Shown here: positions 51,047-61,801 of the stretch, piece after piece
How the letters are laid out: each line of letters starts with the position of its first letter
How positions within the stretch are numbered: the first letter of the stretch is position 1
Origin: Buchnera aphidicola (Brachycaudus tragopogonis)
Lineage (GTDB): Bacteria; Pseudomonadota; Gammaproteobacteria; Enterobacterales; Enterobacteriaceae
Assembly: GCF_964059175.1 (NCBI RefSeq)
Contig: NZ_OZ060418.1
Span: forward strand, 579,004 to 643,003
DNA length: 64,000 nucleotides
Direction: 5' to 3'
Program-made: the position numbers and the translations under genes
The notes under the pieces: model-generated
Seen by the model: the letters and a program-made list of their open reading frames with translations, nothing else
Database searches by the model: none
What the model was told of the DNA's origin: nothing

Positions 51047-51373
51047 TTAGTTAATGTGTTCATCTAAAAATTCTTTAAGTTGTAATTTAGAAAGTGCACC
51101 AACTTTAGTCGAAAGCACTTGTCCATTCTTAAATAATAATAATGTAGGAATGCTTCTAATAGAATATATGGGAGCAGTATTGGGATTTTCTTCAATATTT
51201 AATTTTCCAAAAATAATACTATTGTGATATTCTTTTGAAATTTCTTCTAAAATAGGCGCTAAAATTTTACAAGGATTACACCATGGAGCCCAAAAATCAA
51301 CTAGCATAAAACCTGTTTTATTTAAGACTATTTCTTGAAAATTTTTATCTGTTAGTTCGATTATTTTATTCAT
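51047..51373 (-). CDS. trxA: Thioredoxin with a CNPC active site
   Basis: Thioredoxin reduces disulfides in ribonucleotide reductase, PAPS reductase and other proteins. The 108 residues match E. coli (109). The active site reads WAPWCNPCK with Cys32 and Cys35; E. coli and most relatives have [19 protein letters not shown] keeps the cis-proline loop. Otherwise the fold is unchanged. The Gly to Asn change next to the reactive Cys could alter redox potential. It lies between rep and rho as in E. coli. Confidence 0.96.
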   Translation of the reverse strand: MNKIIELTDKNFQEIVLNKTGFMLVDFWAPWCNPCKILAPILEEISKEYHNSIIFGKLNIEENPNTAPIYSIRSIPTLLLFKNGQVLSTKVGALSKLQLKEFLDEHIN

Positions 51374-51502
51374 TTTTTATACATTTACTCAATATTAAGG
51401 AAGTTTGAAATAAATAAAATTTAAATTTTTATAATTTAAAAGTATATAGAATAATAGTATCATTTTAAAGACTTTTTTAAAACTAAAATTGAAAAAAATA
51501 TT

Positions 51503-53530
51503 TTAATTTTTTACATTTTTATATTTTTTCAAAATTTTTTGTAAACGATATATTGTTAGTGTGTTTTTTTGTGTATTTTGTAAGAACTTTTCTGAAGAAA
51601 TATTTCTATTCCATAGTAAATCTTCCTCTGGTAATTCAAATAAAAATCTACTAGGTGACATATATAAAATTTGACCATATTGAATACGCTTAGAACAATA
51701 AGTTAAAAACAACTGTTTTTTTGCTCGAGTTATTCCGACATAAGTTAATCTTCTTTCCTCTTCTATATTATCATTATTAATACTTTTATGATTAGGCAAA
51801 ATACCTTCAGCCATACCGATCATGAATACTGATGGAAATTCTAGTCCTTTAGAAGCATGTAATGTCATCAGTTGTACTCGATCTTGTTGATTTTCTTTAA
51901 CATGTTTATTAGATATATCACGTAGTGTCATTTGTGCAACAATTTCTGACAAAGCCATAGGTTTTTCAAATGCATTTCCTTCAAGCATAGTTTTAATCCA
52001 TTGTGATAAAGTATGGATATTATTGACACTTTTTTTAATTTGATTAGGCTCTTTTAAAATTTTTGACAACCATACTTCATATTCAATATCGTTAATAATC
52101 TTATCTAAAATATTAGATGGTTCTAAATAAGATAACTGAATAATTTTCTTTATCCAAAAAATAAATTTATGTATTTTATTTTTTGTGTTTTCTGTTAAAA
52201 AATTTTTGTTTTTTATATTACTACTTACTTGAAAAAGACTTTTTTTTTCTTTACTTGCAAACTTTTCTAATTTATTTAATGTAATTAACCCTATTTTTCG
52301 AGAAGGAACATTTATTATTCTCATAAAAGCATAATCATCATCTGGATTAATTATAATACGTAAATAACTTAATAAATCTTTAATTTCAGGGCGAGAAAAA
52401 AATGATGAATTTTCTGAAATATTATATGGTATATTCTTTTTTATTAAAACTTTTTCAAGAATTCTAGATTGATAATTTCCTCGATATAAAATAGCATAAT
52501 CTTGATATTTTGATTTTTTTGTAGAATATTGATGTATAATTTTTTGAGCTATTTTTTCTGCTTCATTTTCTTCATCTTCACCTATTATAACTCTTACCAA
52601 GTCTCCATATTCTAAATTAGAAAATAATTTTTTTTTTAAAAGATGTATGTTATTAGCAATGAGGCTATTTGCAACTTTTAATATTCTTCCTGAAGAGCGA
52701 TAATTATGCTCCATTTTTATCACTTTTAAATTCGGAAAATCTTTTTTTAATAAAAAAATATTCTGAGGATTTGCTCCTCGCCAAGAATAAATAGATTGGT
52801 CATCATCTCCAACCAATGTAAAATTAGAATCATTTTTAGTAAGCATTTTTATAAATTCATATTGACTATTATTTGTATCTTGATATTCATCTACTAATAG
52901 ATAAGAAATTTTTTTTTGCCAATAATTTTTTATTTTTTGATTTTTTTTTAATAATAAAGTAGGTATACAAATTAAATCATCAAAATCTAATATATTAGAT
53001 TCGTGAAGATAATCATTGTATATTTTATAAACATATGCGATTTTTTTTTCAAACTCCGACTGTGCTGATGATTCAGCTTGCAAGGGAGTGTAAAATTTAT
53101 TTTTCCAATTAGAAATCATAAAATTTATTTTTTTCAATGATCTAATATCATTTTTTGTATCTTTTTTGCATATTTTTTTTAATAACATTATTTGATCTTT
53201 TTCATCAAAAAGAGTAAAATTTTTATTAAATTGCAATGAATTAATTTCTTTTTTAATAATTTCCAATCCTAATGAATGAAAGGTTGAAATAATCATTTTT
53301 TTTATTTCTAAAACATTTAAATATTTTGAAAGACGCATTTTCATTTCGCAAGCTGATTTATTAGTAAAAGTTACAGCTGTAATATTATCTGCTTTATATT
53401 TACAATGATTAATCAAATAAATTATTTTATTAATAATAACTTTTGTTTTACCAGAACCAGCCCCTGCTAATATTAAACAGGGACCATTAATAAATTCAAT
53501 AGCTTTTTTTTGAGCATAGTTAAGAGACAT
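51503..53530 (-). CDS. rep: ATP-dependent DNA helicase Rep
   Basis: Rep is a 3'-5' superfamily 1A helicase that clears proteins ahead of replication forks. The 675 residues compare with 673 in E. coli. Walker A GAGSGKTKV is at residues 23-31, VDEYQDTNNSQYEF is motif II, VGDDDQSIYSWRGA motif III, and LMTLHASKGLEFPSVFMIG and RRLTYVGITRAKK are motifs V and VI. I call it Rep instead of UvrD from position next to trxA-rho and ilvC, the E. coli order. Confidence 0.96.
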   Translation of the reverse strand: MSLNYAQKKAIEFINGPCLILAGAGSGKTKVIINKIIYLINHCKYKADNITAVTFTNKSACEMKMRLSKYLNVLEIKKMIISTFHSLGLEIIKKEINSLQFNKNFTLFDEKDQIMLLKKICKKDTKNDIRSLKKINFMISNWKNKFYTPLQAESSAQSEFEKKIAYVYKIYNDYLHESNILDFDDLICIPTLLLKKNQKIKNYWQKKISYLLVDEYQDTNNSQYEFIKMLTKNDSNFTLVGDDDQSIYSWRGANPQNIFLLKKDFPNLKVIKMEHNYRSSGRILKVANSLIANNIHLLKKKLFSNLEYGDLVRVIIGEDEENEAEKIAQKIIHQYSTKKSKYQDYAILYRGNYQSRILEKVLIKKNIPYNISENSSFFSRPEIKDLLSYLRIIINPDDDYAFMRIINVPSRKIGLITLNKLEKFASKEKKSLFQVSSNIKNKNFLTENTKNKIHKFIFWIKKIIQLSYLEPSNILDKIINDIEYEVWLSKILKEPNQIKKSVNNIHTLSQWIKTMLEGNAFEKPMALSEIVAQMTLRDISNKHVKENQQDRVQLMTLHASKGLEFPSVFMIGMAEGILPNHKSINNDNIEEERRLTYVGITRAKKQLFLTYCSKRIQYGQILYMSPSRFLFELPEEDLLWNRNISSEKFLQNTQKNTLTIYRLQKILKKYKNVKN

Positions 53531-53593
53531 AAAAATATCAACAATGTTTAATGAATGAAATGTATGATTTATTTTTTTAAATAATCAGTATTT

Positions 53594-55066
53594 TTACTGT
53601 GCTACTGTTATTGTTTTCATTTTTGTCATGTAGGATCTTAGTTTACGCCCAATAATTTCTATTGGATGATTACGAATACTTTCATTTGTTTTATGTAGTT
53701 CTAGATTGTCTACTACATTTCTGGCAAGCGAACAACCCAGATCACTTTTCTCAAGATTTTTAATAAAATCTTTTAAAATAGGATATGCAGATTCAGAAAA
53801 AAGATAACTGCCATATTCAGCTGTATCTGAAATCACCATATTCATTTCATATAATTTTTTTCTTGCAATTGTATTAGCGATTAGTGGTAATTCATGTAAT
53901 GATTCATAGTAAGCAGATTCTTCTATAATACCTGTGTCTACCATTTTCTCAAAAGCTAATTCGATACCAGCTTTTAATATTGCTATCATTAATATACCAT
54001 GATCATAATATTCTTGTTCTGATATTTTACCTTTATAAAAAGGTGCTTGTTCAAACGCGGTATTTTTATTTTGATTTCTCCAATTTAACAAATTTTTATC
54101 TTTATTTTTCCAATCTTGAATCATGTCTGCAGAAAATTTACCTGATATAATATCATCCATATGTTTTTGAAATAATGATGATAATATTTTTTTGATAACT
54201 TTAGATAAATAATGAGCTCTTATTTTTGATGAATTTGATAGTCGATCCATCATTAAAGTAATTCCACCATGTTTAAGAGATTCTGTGATAGTTTCCCATC
54301 CGCATTGTATTAATTTTCCAGCGTAATCTGGATTATATTTTTCTTGAATTAATTTTTCATAACATATTATTGAAGCTGTTTGAAGCATACCACATAAAAT
54401 TGTTTGTTCACCCATTAAATCAGATTTTACTTCAGCTACAAATGATGATTCTAAAACACCTGCACGATGTCCTCCAGTAGAAAAAGCCCATGCTTTTGCT
54501 ATTTCTATACCTATTTTTTTAGGGTCGTTTTCATAATGTACTGCAATTAATGTAGGAACACCAAATCCTCTTTTATATTCTTCGCGTACTTCTGTTCCTG
54601 GACATTTTGGAGCAACCATAATTACAGTAATATCTTTTCTAATTTTTTCTCCAATTTCTACAATGTTAAAACCATGTGAATAACCTAAACAAGAATTCTT
54701 TTTCATTAAGGTTTGTAATTCTTTTACAACATTACTATGTTGTTTATCAGGAGTTAAATTAATCACCAAGTCAGCATTTGGTATAAGTTTTTCATAAGTA
54801 TCTACTATAAAGTTATTTTTAGTTGCATTGATCCAAGATTGATTTTTATTTAAAATACTATTTTTTTTAAGTGCATAAGAAATATTTAATCCCGAATCTC
54901 TCATATTCAAACCTTGGTTCAAACCTTGAGCTCCACAACCAACAATAACTATGTTTTTATTTTTTAAAATTTCATTTTTTTTATTAAACTCTTCTTTTTG
55001 CATAAAACGACATTTTTTTATTTGATTAATTTTTTGATTAAAATTTAATGTGTTAAAATAATTCAT
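53594..55066 (-). CDS. ilvC: Ketol-acid reductoisomerase (class II)
   Basis: IlvC makes the dihydroxy acids leading to valine and isoleucine. The 490 residues match the long E. coli type (491), with a duplicated C-terminal domain. The NADPH fold has [18 protein letters not shown], and [11 protein letters not shown] and [18 protein letters not shown] are active-site blocks; [17 protein letters not shown] carries metal ligands. It starts 20 bases after ilvD and is probably transcribed with it, unlike E. coli, where ilvC has its own IlvY-controlled promoter. Branched-chain amino acids are a key symbiont product (inference from the host association). Confidence 0.97.
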   Translation of the reverse strand: MNYFNTLNFNQKINQIKKCRFMQKEEFNKKNEILKNKNIVIVGCGAQGLNQGLNMRDSGLNISYALKKNSILNKNQSWINATKNNFIVDTYEKLIPNADLVINLTPDKQHSNVVKELQTLMKKNSCLGYSHGFNIVEIGEKIRKDITVIMVAPKCPGTEVREEYKRGFGVPTLIAVHYENDPKKIGIEIAKAWAFSTGGHRAGVLESSFVAEVKSDLMGEQTILCGMLQTASIICYEKLIQEKYNPDYAGKLIQCGWETITESLKHGGITLMMDRLSNSSKIRAHYLSKVIKKILSSLFQKHMDDIISGKFSADMIQDWKNKDKNLLNWRNQNKNTAFEQAPFYKGKISEQEYYDHGILMIAILKAGIELAFEKMVDTGIIEESAYYESLHELPLIANTIARKKLYEMNMVISDTAEYGSYLFSESAYPILKDFIKNLEKSDLGCSLARNVVDNLELHKTNESIRNHPIEIIGRKLRSYMTKMKTITVAQ

Positions 55067-55086
55067 AATAAAACATCCTTATAGTT

Positions 55087-56940
55087 TTAAAAATTAGACA
55101 ATTTATTTTTATCTCTTACTGCACCTTGATCAGCACTTGTTGCAAAAAATGCATATGTTTTTAATGCAGAAGAGATATGTCTTTTTCGATTGTAAGGTTT
55201 ATAAGATAAAGATTTTTTTGATTCTTCTTGTAAAATACGATTAGATAATTCTTGTTCTGTAATATTCAAATGAATACTTCTTTCAAAAATATTGATATTA
55301 ATTACATCACCATTTTTTACTAAAGCAATTACACCTTGATTCGCTGCTTCTGGCGAAATATGTCCTATAGAAAGCCCTGAAGTACCACCTGAAAATCTAC
55401 CATCAGTAATTAATGCGCATGTTTTATCTAAATTCATAGATTTCAAATATGTAGTAGGATATAACATTTCTTGCATGCCTGGCCCACCTTTAGGCCCTTC
55501 GTAACGAATTACAACAACATTTCCTGCAATTACTTGACCGTTTAGAATACCGTTTACAGCTTCTTCTTGACTATTATATACAACAGCAGTTCCAGAAAAA
55601 ATATAATTGTTTTTATTTACTCCAGCTGTTTTAATTATACATCCATGTTTTGCTATGTTTCCATATAAAACTGCCAATCCTCCATCTTTACTATAAGCAT
55701 ATTTAGAAGATCTAATACAACCATTTTCTCGATCTTTATCTAATTCTGTCCATCTAAAATTTTGAGAGTATGGTTGTGTTGTGCGTATTCCCCCAGGTCC
55801 TGCTTGAAACATTTTAATTATATCAGGATTTTTTGTAACTAAAATGTCATATTCATTTAATGTTTCTTCTAAATCAAGTTTTAATATGTTCCTAGTATTT
55901 TTATTTAATAAGTTAATACGATTTAATTCTCCTAAAATACCCATTACACCGCCAGCACGATGCACATCTTCTACATGATATAGCGAAGTACTAGGTGCAA
56001 CTTTACAAATATGTGGTACTTTTTTAGACAATTTGTTAATATCAGACATTTTAAAATCAACTTCAGCTTCTTGAGCTGCTGCTAATAAATGTAAAATAGT
56101 GTTAGTTGAACCTCCCATTGCAATATCTAGTATCATAGCATTTTCGAAAGCTTCTTTATTAACAATGCTTCTAGGTAAAATTTTTTTATTATTTTTTTTA
56201 TAATATTCTTTAGTAATATTTACTATAGTTTTAGCTGATTTTATAAATAATTCTTTACGATCTACATGAGTTGCCAATAATGTACCATTTCCAGGTAAAG
56301 ATAAACCCATAACTTCAGTTAAGCAATTCATAGAATTAGCAGTAAACATACCTGAACAGGATCCGCATGTAGGACAAGCAGAAAGTTCAATATCTTTAAT
56401 AAGATCTTCTGATTGTTTAGGATTTCCTCCTTGAATAATAGCATCGACTAAATCAATTTTTATGACTTTTTTATTTGTTTCTATTTTACCTGCTTCCATT
56501 GGCCCACCTGAAACAAAAACTGATGGTATATTTAAGCGTAATGATGCCATTAACATACCTGGAGTAATTTTATCACAATTAGAAATGCAAATCATCGCAT
56601 CAGCGCAATGTGCATTGATTACATATTCAATAGAATCTGCAATTAATTCACGTGAAGGCAGCGAATATAACATTCCGCTATGACCCATAGCTATTCCATC
56701 ATCAATTGCTATTGTGTTAAATTCTTTTGCAACAGCTCCTAATTTTTGAATTTTTTTAGCAATTAGTTTTCCGACTTCTTGCAAATGAATATGTCCTGGA
56801 ACAAATTGAGAAAAAGAATTTACTACTGCAATAATTGGTTTTTTAAAATCTTCATCAGTCATACCTGTAGCTCGCCACAAAGCTCTAGCTCCAGACATAT
56901 TTCTACCATGTGTGGTTGTAAAAGAACGGTATTTAGGCAT
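55087..56940 (-). CDS. ilvD: Dihydroxy-acid dehydratase
   Basis: IlvD dehydrates dihydroxy acids in the pathway to valine and isoleucine and uses an iron-sulfur cluster. The 617 residues compare with 616 in E. coli. The start is [20 protein letters not shown]. Cluster and metal sites are in [14 protein letters not shown] and [36 protein letters not shown] is near the C-terminus. It is first in an ilvD-ilvC pair. No leader peptide or attenuator is visible in the 217 bases upstream. Confidence 0.98.
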   Translation of the reverse strand: MPKYRSFTTTHGRNMSGARALWRATGMTDEDFKKPIIAVVNSFSQFVPGHIHLQEVGKLIAKKIQKLGAVAKEFNTIAIDDGIAMGHSGMLYSLPSRELIADSIEYVINAHCADAMICISNCDKITPGMLMASLRLNIPSVFVSGGPMEAGKIETNKKVIKIDLVDAIIQGGNPKQSEDLIKDIELSACPTCGSCSGMFTANSMNCLTEVMGLSLPGNGTLLATHVDRKELFIKSAKTIVNITKEYYKKNNKKILPRSIVNKEAFENAMILDIAMGGSTNTILHLLAAAQEAEVDFKMSDINKLSKKVPHICKVAPSTSLYHVEDVHRAGGVMGILGELNRINLLNKNTRNILKLDLEETLNEYDILVTKNPDIIKMFQAGPGGIRTTQPYSQNFRWTELDKDRENGCIRSSKYAYSKDGGLAVLYGNIAKHGCIIKTAGVNKNNYIFSGTAVVYNSQEEAVNGILNGQVIAGNVVVIRYEGPKGGPGMQEMLYPTTYLKSMNLDKTCALITDGRFSGGTSGLSIGHISPEAANQGVIALVKNGDVININIFERSIHLNITEQELSNRILQEESKKSLSYKPYNRKRHISSALKTYAFFATSADQGAVRDKNKLSNF

Positions 56941-57157
56941 TTAAAATTACTCCGAAAAATAATGTTTTAAAAAAAATTATATTATGTATTAACCAAATTT
57001 TTTTATTAAAAAGTAAAAAAATTCATTAATATAAAATATATTTTTTTTTGAGAAATTTATTAAAATAAAGAAGGAATAATGATGTTTTGATATAATATTG
57101 ATATTGATTAATTTTTTTATTTTGATAAACATAAAAAAATGTCAATTAGTGAAATTT

Positions 57158-57234
57158 TGGCAGGGGTGGAAGGATTTGAACCTACAACTTTCGGTTTTGG
57201 AGACCGATGCTCTACCGGATTGAACTACACCCCT
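57158..57234 (-). tRNA. tRNA-Trp (CCA)
   Basis: Read leftward it starts AGGGGTGTAGTTCAATCC and has anticodon CCA in GTCTCCAAAAC. The acceptor ends CACCCCT-G-CCA, so CCA is encoded. It matches E. coli trpT, with a variant D loop. Confidence 0.97.
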
Positions 57235-57260
57235 AATGATATCTTCAATCTTTAAAGATT

Positions 57261-57289
57261 ATTATATTCTTAATAAGAATAAAAGTCTA
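57261..57289 (-). promoter_or_regulatory. Promoter of tRNA-Trp
   Basis: On the reverse strand a perfect -10 TATAAT (57266-57261) is 17 bases from TAGACT (57289-57284), a weaker -35. It lies about 27 bases before the tRNA. A palindrome ATTCTTAATAAGAAT lies in the spacer. Confidence 0.5.
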
Positions 57290-57391
57290 GCATGTATTTT
57301 ACATATTTTTATAATTTTTAGATATAAAACTTTTTAAAATGATAGAATATACGTTTTATGTATTAGAATATTTTTTAAGGTAAAATTTATT

Positions 57392-58606
57392 ATGAAAACT
57401 CCAATTTATTTAGATTATGCAGCAACAACACCTGTAGATTATAAAGTTGCAAAAAAAATGATGAATTATCTCACGATAGATGGAATATTTGGAAATTCAG
57501 CCTCTCGCTCTCATAAATTTGGATGGAATGCAGAAGAAGCTGTGGATATTGCACGTAATCAAATATCTGAATTAATTGGAGCAGATTCTCGTGAAATTAT
57601 TTTTACTTCTGGTGCAACTGAATCAAATAATTTAGCTATAAAGGGGATAGCTTTTTTTCATGAAAAAAAAGGCAAACATATTATTACTAGTAAAACTGAA
57701 CATAAATCTGTTTTAGATGCTTGTAGGTATCTTGAAAGTAAAGGTTTTCATTTAACTTATCTCACTCCTAAAAATAATGGTATTATTGATTTAAACGATT
57801 TAAAAAAAAATATTACAAAAGACACTGTACTTGTTTCTATAATGCATGTAAATAATGAAATCGGTATTATACAAGATATTGATAATATATCAAAAATTTG
57901 TCGAAATAATGGTATTTTTTTTCATGTAGATGCAACTCAAAGTGTGGGTAAAATTCCCATTAATTTAAAAATATTATCTGTAGATTTAATGTCTTTTTCT
58001 GCTCATAAAGTTTATGGTCCGAAGGGAATTGGAGGTTTGTATGTACGTCGAAAACCACGTATTCGTTTATTACCTTCAATCCATGGTGGCGGACATGAAA
58101 GAGGAATGAGATCAGGGACTTTACCCGTACACCAAATTGTAGGAATGGGGCAAGCATTTATATTAGCTAAAAATAAAATACATAATGATTTTCATCATAC
58201 TACAAAATTAAGAAATTTACTTTGGAATGGCATTAAAGATATTGAAGAAGTATACTTGAATAGTGATTTAAAACAAGGTGTACCTCATATTTTAAATGTT
58301 AGTTTTAACTATATTGAAGGTGAATCTTTAATTATGGCTCTTAAAGATTTAGCTATTTCTTCTGGTTCTGCTTGTACTTCAGCTAGTTTAGAACCTTCTT
58401 ATGTTTTAAAAGCTTTAGGAATAAAAGACGAATTAGCTCATAGTTCCATCCGTTTTTCAATTGGTCGTTTTACTACGGAAGAAGAAATTAAATATACAGT
58501 TAAATTAGTTCATCAAGCCATTGATAAATTACGTGATCTTTCACCGTTATGGGAAATGTTTAAGGCAGGAGTTGATTTAAATAGTATAGAATGGGATCAT
58601 AGTTAA
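57392..58606 (+). CDS. iscS: Cysteine desulfurase IscS
   Basis: IscS takes sulfur from cysteine for iron-sulfur clusters and tRNA thiolation. The 404 residues equal E. coli. The PLP lysine is Lys206 in [12 protein letters not shown], and the persulfide Cys328 lies in [14 protein letters not shown]. It starts the isc cluster; the regulator iscR, first in E. coli, is absent. AAGG lies rather far (about 11 bases) before the ATG. The protein ends [18 protein letters not shown], close to the E. coli end. Confidence 0.98.
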   Translation: MKTPIYLDYAATTPVDYKVAKKMMNYLTIDGIFGNSASRSHKFGWNAEEAVDIARNQISELIGADSREIIFTSGATESNNLAIKGIAFFHEKKGKHIITSKTEHKSVLDACRYLESKGFHLTYLTPKNNGIIDLNDLKKNITKDTVLVSIMHVNNEIGIIQDIDNISKICRNNGIFFHVDATQSVGKIPINLKILSVDLMSFSAHKVYGPKGIGGLYVRRKPRIRLLPSIHGGGHERGMRSGTLPVHQIVGMGQAFILAKNKIHNDFHHTTKLRNLLWNGIKDIEEVYLNSDLKQGVPHILNVSFNYIEGESLIMALKDLAISSGSACTSASLEPSYVLKALGIKDELAHSSIRFSIGRFTTEEEIKYTVKLVHQAIDKLRDLSPLWEMFKAGVDLNSIEWDHS

Positions 58607-58640
58607 TAAATATATTAATTAATTTAAAGGTAATTAAAAT

Positions 58641-59021
58641 ATGGCTTATAGTAAAAAAGTAATGGATCATTATGAAAATCCTCGCAATGTTGGATCTTTT
58701 TCTAATTCTGATGTTAATGTAGGCAGCGGATTAGTTGGTGCGCCTGCTTGTGGTGATGTTATGAAATTACAAATTAAAGTAAACAATAAAGGCATTATTG
58801 AAGATGCTTGCTTTAAAACATACGGTTGTGGTTCTGCTATTGCATCTAGTTCGTTAGTGACTGAATGGGTAAAGGGTAAATCTATCAGTGAAGCTGAATC
58901 AATTAAAAACACCACTATAGTAGAAGAATTGGAGCTGCCACCAGTTAAAATTCATTGTTCTATTTTAGCAGAAGATGCTATTAAAGCAGCTATTGCTGAT
59001 TATAAAAATAAAAAAAAATAA
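58641..59021 (+). CDS. iscU: Iron-sulfur scaffold IscU
   Basis: IscU is the scaffold on which IscS builds the cluster. The 126 residues compare with 128 in E. coli. The three ligands Cys37 (GAPACGDVMK), Cys63 (YGCGSAIA) and Cys106 (KIHCSILA) are kept, as is the HscA-binding LPPVK at residues 99-103. It is 34 bases after iscS with an AAAGGTAAT ribosome site. iscA, next in E. coli, is missing. Confidence 0.98.
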   Translation: MAYSKKVMDHYENPRNVGSFSNSDVNVGSGLVGAPACGDVMKLQIKVNNKGIIEDACFKTYGCGSAIASSSLVTEWVKGKSISEAESIKNTTIVEELELPPVKIHCSILAEDAIKAAIADYKNKKK

Positions 59022-59033
59022 TTTAATTTGTAG

Positions 59034-59059
59034 TGTTGAAAGAAATTATTCTTTCAACA
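59034..59059 (+). terminator. Hairpin between iscU and hscB
   Basis: TGTTGAAAGAA (59034-59044) and TTCTTTCAACA (59049-59059) form a perfect 11-bp stem with loop ATTA. It is 12 bases after the iscU stop, in the 79-base gap where E. coli has iscA. No U tract follows, so it may protect the iscSU mRNA end or reduce read-through to hscB instead of ending transcription fully. Confidence 0.5.
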
Positions 59060-59100
59060 TTCAATAGAATTTTTGATATTTGATTTAGTACAGGTGATAA

Positions 59101-59595
59101 ATGAATTACTTTAAATTGTTTAACATACCTGAAAAATTTAACATTAATAAAAAAATACTTACTAAAAATTTTTATAAATTACAATTACAATTTCATCCTG
59201 ATTTATTTATAAATGACTCTCTTTCGAAAAAGAAAATAATTTTAAATAAATCAATAGAAATTAACAAAGGTTATAAAACTTTAAAAGATTCTTTAAGCAG
59301 AGCAATATATTTATTATTTTTAAACGGATTTAAAGTTAGCAAAGAAACTATTTTATTAAAGAATCATAATTTTTTAATAAAATATTTTTCTTTATATGAA
59401 GAATTAGAATATTTAAAGAATAATCGTAATGAAAAAAAAATAGATATTTTTTTAAAAAAAATAGAAAAAAAAATTGATAACTATGAAATTATTATTGATA
59501 TGGAATTTAAAAACAAGAATTATGAAAAAGTAATGCAAGTTATAGCAAAATTATTATTTTTTAAAAAAATAAAAATTCATTTAAAAAAAGAATAA
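59101..59595 (+). CDS. hscB: Co-chaperone HscB
   Basis: HscB is the J-domain partner that brings IscU to HscA. The 164 residues compare with 171 in E. coli. The HPD motif is at residues 32-34 in LQFHPDLF, inside the J domain (1-75), followed by the IscU-binding helical domain, here lysine rich. It keeps [10 protein letters not shown] and [13 protein letters not shown]. hscA follows after 38 bases. Confidence 0.95.
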   Translation: MNYFKLFNIPEKFNINKKILTKNFYKLQLQFHPDLFINDSLSKKKIILNKSIEINKGYKTLKDSLSRAIYLLFLNGFKVSKETILLKNHNFLIKYFSLYEELEYLKNNRNEKKIDIFLKKIEKKIDNYEIIIDMEFKNKNYEKVMQVIAKLLFFKKIKIHLKKE

Positions 59596-59633
59596 AAATT
59601 TTATCAGAACATATATAAATTAAGGCATAGTAC

Positions 59634-61463
59634 ATGGTTTTTATAAATAAAAATGATAATGAAAAATTATTTTTAGGTATTGATCTCGGCACTACTTATT
59701 CTTTAGCCGCTACTGTAAAACAAAAAAAAAATATTTTATTGTTAGACGAAAAAAATCGTTATTTATTACCATCAATTGTATATTATAAAAAAAATACGGT
59801 ATTAGTGGGATGGAATGCTTTAGAATATATTACTAAAGATCCTACAAATACTATTACTTCTGTAAAACGTTTATTAGGTCGTTCTATAGATTTTATTAAA
59901 AAAAATTTTCCTATTTTACCAAATATTATAGAAAGAGAAAAAAATAATACTATTTTATTTCATACAAAATCTGGTCTTATAACTCCTGTTGAAGTTTGTA
60001 GTGAAATATTAAAATGTTTAAAAAAAAGAGCTCTTTTTTTATTTAATCGAGAAGTAAATGCAAGTATTATTACTGTTCCAGCATATTTCAATAATATTCA
60101 AAAACAAGCTACTAAAAAAGCAGCTCTTTTAGCAAAAATCAATTTAATAAGATTATTAAATGAACCTACGGCTGCAGCTATTGCATATGGATTAAAAACA
60201 AAAAAGAAAGGCATTATTATCGTTTATGATTTAGGAGGCGGAACTTTTGATGTATCTATATTAAAATTAAATAAAGAAATTTTTGAAGTTTTAGCTACTA
60301 GTGGAGATTCTAATTTAGGAGGTGATGATTTTGATTATGCTTTAGCTAGTTATATTTTTAAAAAATCCAATATAAAAGATAAATGCAATGATTTTTTTCA
60401 ATCTGTGTTACTTCAAATTGCAAAAGAAACTAAAATAAAATTAACTATATATGATAAAGTTGAAATTCAATTTTTTAACTGGAAGGGTTGTATTACTCGT
60501 AATGAATTTAATATAATTATATGTGATTTAGTTAAAAAAACTTTATTTATTTGCTCTCAACTTCTTAAAGAAACGGATTTATCAATAGAAGAGATTGAAG
60601 AAGTTATAATGGTTGGGGGTTCAACTCGTGTGCCATTAGTTTATCAAGAAGTTTCAACATTTTTCAAAAAATTGCCTTTAAATTCTATTAATCCGGATCA
60701 AGTTGTAGCAATTGGCGCTGCAATGCAAGCAAACATGTTAATAAACGATCACGTAAAAAATAAAACAATATTGTTGGATGTTATGCCTCTTTCGTTAGGC
60801 ATTGAAGTTATGGGTGGATTTGTTGAAAAAATTATATCAAGAAATACTGCAATTCCTATTTCAAAAACTAAGGAATTCACAACTTATAAAGATAATCAAA
60901 CTTCTATTGTTATACATGTCTTACAAGGTGAAAGAGAATTAGTAAAAGATTGTATTTCATTATCTCGTTTTGTTTTAAAAAATATTAAACCTCAAAAAGC
61001 AGGTGTAACTCGTATTTTAGTTACATTTGAAGTTGATGCTGATGGGTTAATTAACGTAAAAGTATTAGATAAGAATACTAATAAAGAAAAATTTATTCAA
61101 ATTGATAATAATATTATATTAAAAAATATAAACGTTTCTGAAATAATTGAAGAATCATTAGAATATGCTAAAAAAGATTATTTTTTTAGAGTAAAAACAG
61201 AAAAAAAAATGGAAGCAATCCGTATTTTAGATATTTTAAATTCTGCTTTAAAAAATGATAAGATGTTAGTTTCAGAAGAAGAATTAAAAAAAATAAAATC
61301 GCAAAAAAAGAAATTAGAAAAATCAATTCATGAAAATGATTTTTTTTCTATAAAAATGAATATGAAAAAGTTAGAAGATGTTACTAAAAATTTTTTTTCA
61401 TTACAACTTAAAGAAAATTTAAGTTTTCTTTTAAATAAAAATATTTTAAAGGAAATTAAATAA
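59634..61463 (+). CDS. hscA: Hsp70 chaperone HscA
   Basis: HscA uses ATP to release the cluster from IscU, which it binds at LPPVK. The 609 residues compare with 616 in E. coli. The ATPase domain has [57 protein letters not shown] and [11 protein letters not shown]. The substrate domain begins near [16 protein letters not shown], and the lid is shorter and lysine rich. The fdx ATG overlaps its stop by one base (TAATG), so the two are translationally coupled. Confidence 0.97.
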   Translation: MVFINKNDNEKLFLGIDLGTTYSLAATVKQKKNILLLDEKNRYLLPSIVYYKKNTVLVGWNALEYITKDPTNTITSVKRLLGRSIDFIKKNFPILPNIIEREKNNTILFHTKSGLITPVEVCSEILKCLKKRALFLFNREVNASIITVPAYFNNIQKQATKKAALLAKINLIRLLNEPTAAAIAYGLKTKKKGIIIVYDLGGGTFDVSILKLNKEIFEVLATSGDSNLGGDDFDYALASYIFKKSNIKDKCNDFFQSVLLQIAKETKIKLTIYDKVEIQFFNWKGCITRNEFNIIICDLVKKTLFICSQLLKETDLSIEEIEEVIMVGGSTRVPLVYQEVSTFFKKLPLNSINPDQVVAIGAAMQANMLINDHVKNKTILLDVMPLSLGIEVMGGFVEKIISRNTAIPISKTKEFTTYKDNQTSIVIHVLQGERELVKDCISLSRFVLKNIKPQKAGVTRILVTFEVDADGLINVKVLDKNTNKEKFIQIDNNIILKNINVSEIIEESLEYAKKDYFFRVKTEKKMEAIRILDILNSALKNDKMLVSEEELKKIKSQKKKLEKSIHENDFFSIKMNMKKLEDVTKNFFSLQLKENLSFLLNKNILKEIK

Positions 61464-61798
61464 TGCCTAAAATTATATTTTTACCACATAAAATTATATT
61501 ACCTCAAGGTGCTCAATTTGAATCTAAAGAAGGAGAAACTATATTAAATGTAGCATTAAGAAACAATGTTAGATTAGAACATGCATGTGAAAAATCATGT
61601 GCTTGTAGTACATGTCATTGTATTATAAGAAAAGGTTTTTTTTCTCTTTCAGGTTGGACTGAAAAAGAAGAAGATATTTTAGATAAAGCTTGGGGTCTTG
61701 AGTCTGAAAGTCGTTTAAGTTGCCAAGCGATTATTGGAAATGTTGATATTGAAGTAGAAATACCCTTATATAATGTAAATTATATTACAGAAAGTTAA
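61463..61798 (+). CDS. fdx: [2Fe-2S] ferredoxin of the isc operon
   Basis: Fdx supplies electrons to cluster assembly. The 111 residues equal E. coli. The cluster ligands Cys42, Cys48, Cys51 and Cys87 lie in [15 protein letters not shown] and SRLSCQAI. It is last in the operon; iscX is absent. It converges with der with only three bases between the stops. Fpr at 38 kb could reduce it (inference). Confidence 0.98.
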   Translation: MPKIIFLPHKIILPQGAQFESKEGETILNVALRNNVRLEHACEKSCACSTCHCIIRKGFFSLSGWTEKEEDILDKAWGLESESRLSCQAIIGNVDIEVEIPLYNVNYITES

Positions 61799-61801
61799 TT
61801 T

